Origin: Cellulomonas composti
GTDB lineage: Bacteria > Actinomycetota > Actinomycetes > Actinomycetales > Cellulomonadaceae
Assembly (NCBI RefSeq): GCF_007990245.1
Contig: NZ_BJWG01000001.1
Coordinates: forward strand, 124,001 to 188,000
Direction of reading: 5' to 3'
Length of the DNA stretch: 64,000 nt
The position numbers were made by a program, and so were the translations under genes. This document shows positions 60,111-64,000 of the stretch, in pieces. The notes beneath the pieces are model-generated. The model searched no databases, had not been told where the DNA came from, and worked only from the letters and a program-made list of their open reading frames with translations. Positions within the stretch are counted from its first letter, which is position 1. Every line of letters starts with the position of its first letter.

Positions 60111-61290
60111 CCGACACGACCCGCGCGGTCCTCGTCCTCGAGGACGGCCGCTCGTTCGCCGGCGAGGCGTACGGCGCCGTCGGCACGACCCTCGGCGAGA
60201 TCGTCTTCAACACCGGCATGACCGGCTACCAGGAGACGCTCACGGACCCGAGCTACCACCGCCAGATCGTCGTGATGACCGCGCCGCACATCGGCAACAC
60301 GGGCGTCAACGACGAGGACGACGAGTCCGCCCGCATCTGGGTGGCCGGCTACGTCGTGCGCGACCCCGCACGAGTGCCCTCCAACTGGCGCTCGCGCCGG
60401 TCGCTCGACGACGACCTGGTGCGTCAGGGCATCGTCGGGATCAGCGGCATCGACACGCGTGCCCTCACGCGCCACCTGCGCGAGCGCGGCGTGATGCGCG
60501 CGGGCATCTTCTCGGGCGACGCCCTGGGCGACCGCACGGACTCCGAGCTGCTCGAGCACGTGCTCGACGCACCGCTCATGGCGGGCGCGGACCTCGCGGG
60601 CGAGGTCACGACGAGCGAGGCGTACGTGGTCGACGCGCTCGACGAGAACGGCGCCCCGCTCGCCGAGCCGCGCGCGGTCGTCGCCGCGGTCGACCTCGGC
60701 ATCAAGGCGATGACCCCGCAGCGCCTGGCCGAGCGCGGGATCCGCGTGCACGTGCTGCCCTCGTCGGCGACGATCGAGGACGTGCTGGCGACCGGGCCGG
60801 ACGGGGTGTTCTTCTCGAACGGCCCGGGTGACCCGAGCGCCGCGACGCACGAGATCGAGCTGCTGCGCGACGTGCTGGACCGGCGGATCCCGTTCTTCGG
60901 CATCTGCTACGGCAACCAGCTGCTGGGCCGCGCGCTCGGCTACGGCACGTACAAGCTCGGCTACGGCCACCGCGGCGTGAACCAGCCGGTGGTCGACCGC
61001 GCGACCGGCAAGGTCGAGATCACGGCGCACAACCACGGCTTCGCGGTCGACGCACCGCTCGAGGGCGAGTCGGTCGCGCCGCACGACGGCGGTCGCTACG
61101 GCCGCGTCGTCGTGAGCCACGTGGACCTCAACGACGACGTCGTCGAGGGGCTGAGGGCGCTCGACCTGCCGGCGTTCTCGGTGCAGTACCACCCCGAGGC
61201 CGCGGCCGGTCCGCACGACGCCGCCTACCTCTTCGACCGCTTCCTCGACCTCATGACCGCGAACCCGACGAACACGAAGGGCGCTGCCTG

Positions 61291-61291
<1 letters not shown>
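60107..61291 (+). CDS. carA: Carbamoyl phosphate synthase small chain
   Basis: Glutaminase subunit that passes ammonia to CarB. 394 residues. N-terminal [18 protein letters not shown], the class I amidotransferase Cys in [16 protein letters not shown] (near residue 267), and His/Glu in [12 protein letters not shown] (near 363). Usual E. coli GICLGHQ is GICYGNQ here, a common variant in actinobacteria. AAGGAG before the ATG, which overlaps the preceding stop. Confidence 0.97.

Positions 61292-64000
<2,709 letters not shown>

Overview
The window is about 64 kb of very GC-rich chromosome from an actinobacterium. The gene set and order (trp genes with TIGR02234 and HGxxPAAW proteins, a Gram-positive type IV pilus cluster, aroC/aroK/aroB/aroQ-efp-nusB, pyrR-pyrB-pyrC-carA-carB) and the frequent GTG starts fit a Cellulomonas-like member of the Micrococcales; the genus is an inference. 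Almost all sequence is coding. I saw no rRNA or tRNA gene, no insertion sequence, no CRISPR array and no prophage.

Layout. 1-6.2 kb: the 5' part of a TIGR03085-family gene (minus strand), a heterodimeric ABC exporter pair, and a SigE-family sigma factor with an exported partner. 6.2-15.1 kb: hisI, trpE, a trp-associated membrane protein, a HGxxPAAW protein, two DUF4190 proteins around a DUF2752 protein, then trpC-trpB-trpA-lgt. 15.3-22.9 kb: gltB-gltD and pyk. 22.9-23.7 kb: an alpha/beta hydrolase on the minus strand. 23.8-37.6 kb: a complete type IV pilus cluster (pilB, pilT, pilC, major pilin, three prepilin-like genes, prepilin peptidase, pilM, pilN, pilO). 37.6-49.1 kb: shikimate genes aroC, aroK, aroB, aroQ, then efp and nusB. 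A large secreted fibronectin-type-III protein sits on the minus strand between aroC and aroK, and a small accessory patch (DUF559 nuclease-like protein, SatD-like protein, palindromic repeats, membrane protein) lies between aroQ and efp. 49.2-56.5 kb: a lipoprotein, a GGDEF-EAL protein (minus strand), two secreted subtilases and a PrmC-related methyltransferase between them. 56.6-64 kb: the pyrimidine operon, with carB running off the end.

The most striking signal is regulatory. Each transcription unit of the pilus cluster starts with a copy of CTCAAG-N15/16-GCCGATGA, which resembles the sigma-28/WhiG (FliA-type) promoter consensus. Six good copies lie in front of pilB, pilT, the major pilin (two in tandem), the minor-pilin operon and pilM. 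Weaker matches precede the fibronectin protein and the GGDEF-EAL protein. PilB also carries the long MshEN-type motif that binds c-di-GMP in other bacteria. Together this suggests a pilus/adhesion regulon run by a motility sigma factor and c-di-GMP.

A second unexplained signal is a family of about 55-bp imperfect palindromes at 45.2-47.3 kb. One copy sits on the aroQ stop codon, one lies inside the satD-like reading frame, and three lie in 144-bp tandem repeats. Other signals include a PyrR-binding RNA motif before pyrR, several apparently leaderless genes (TAnnnT 6-7 nt before the start codon), CRP/GlxR-like palindromes before gltB and trpC, and strong hairpin terminators at most operon ends.
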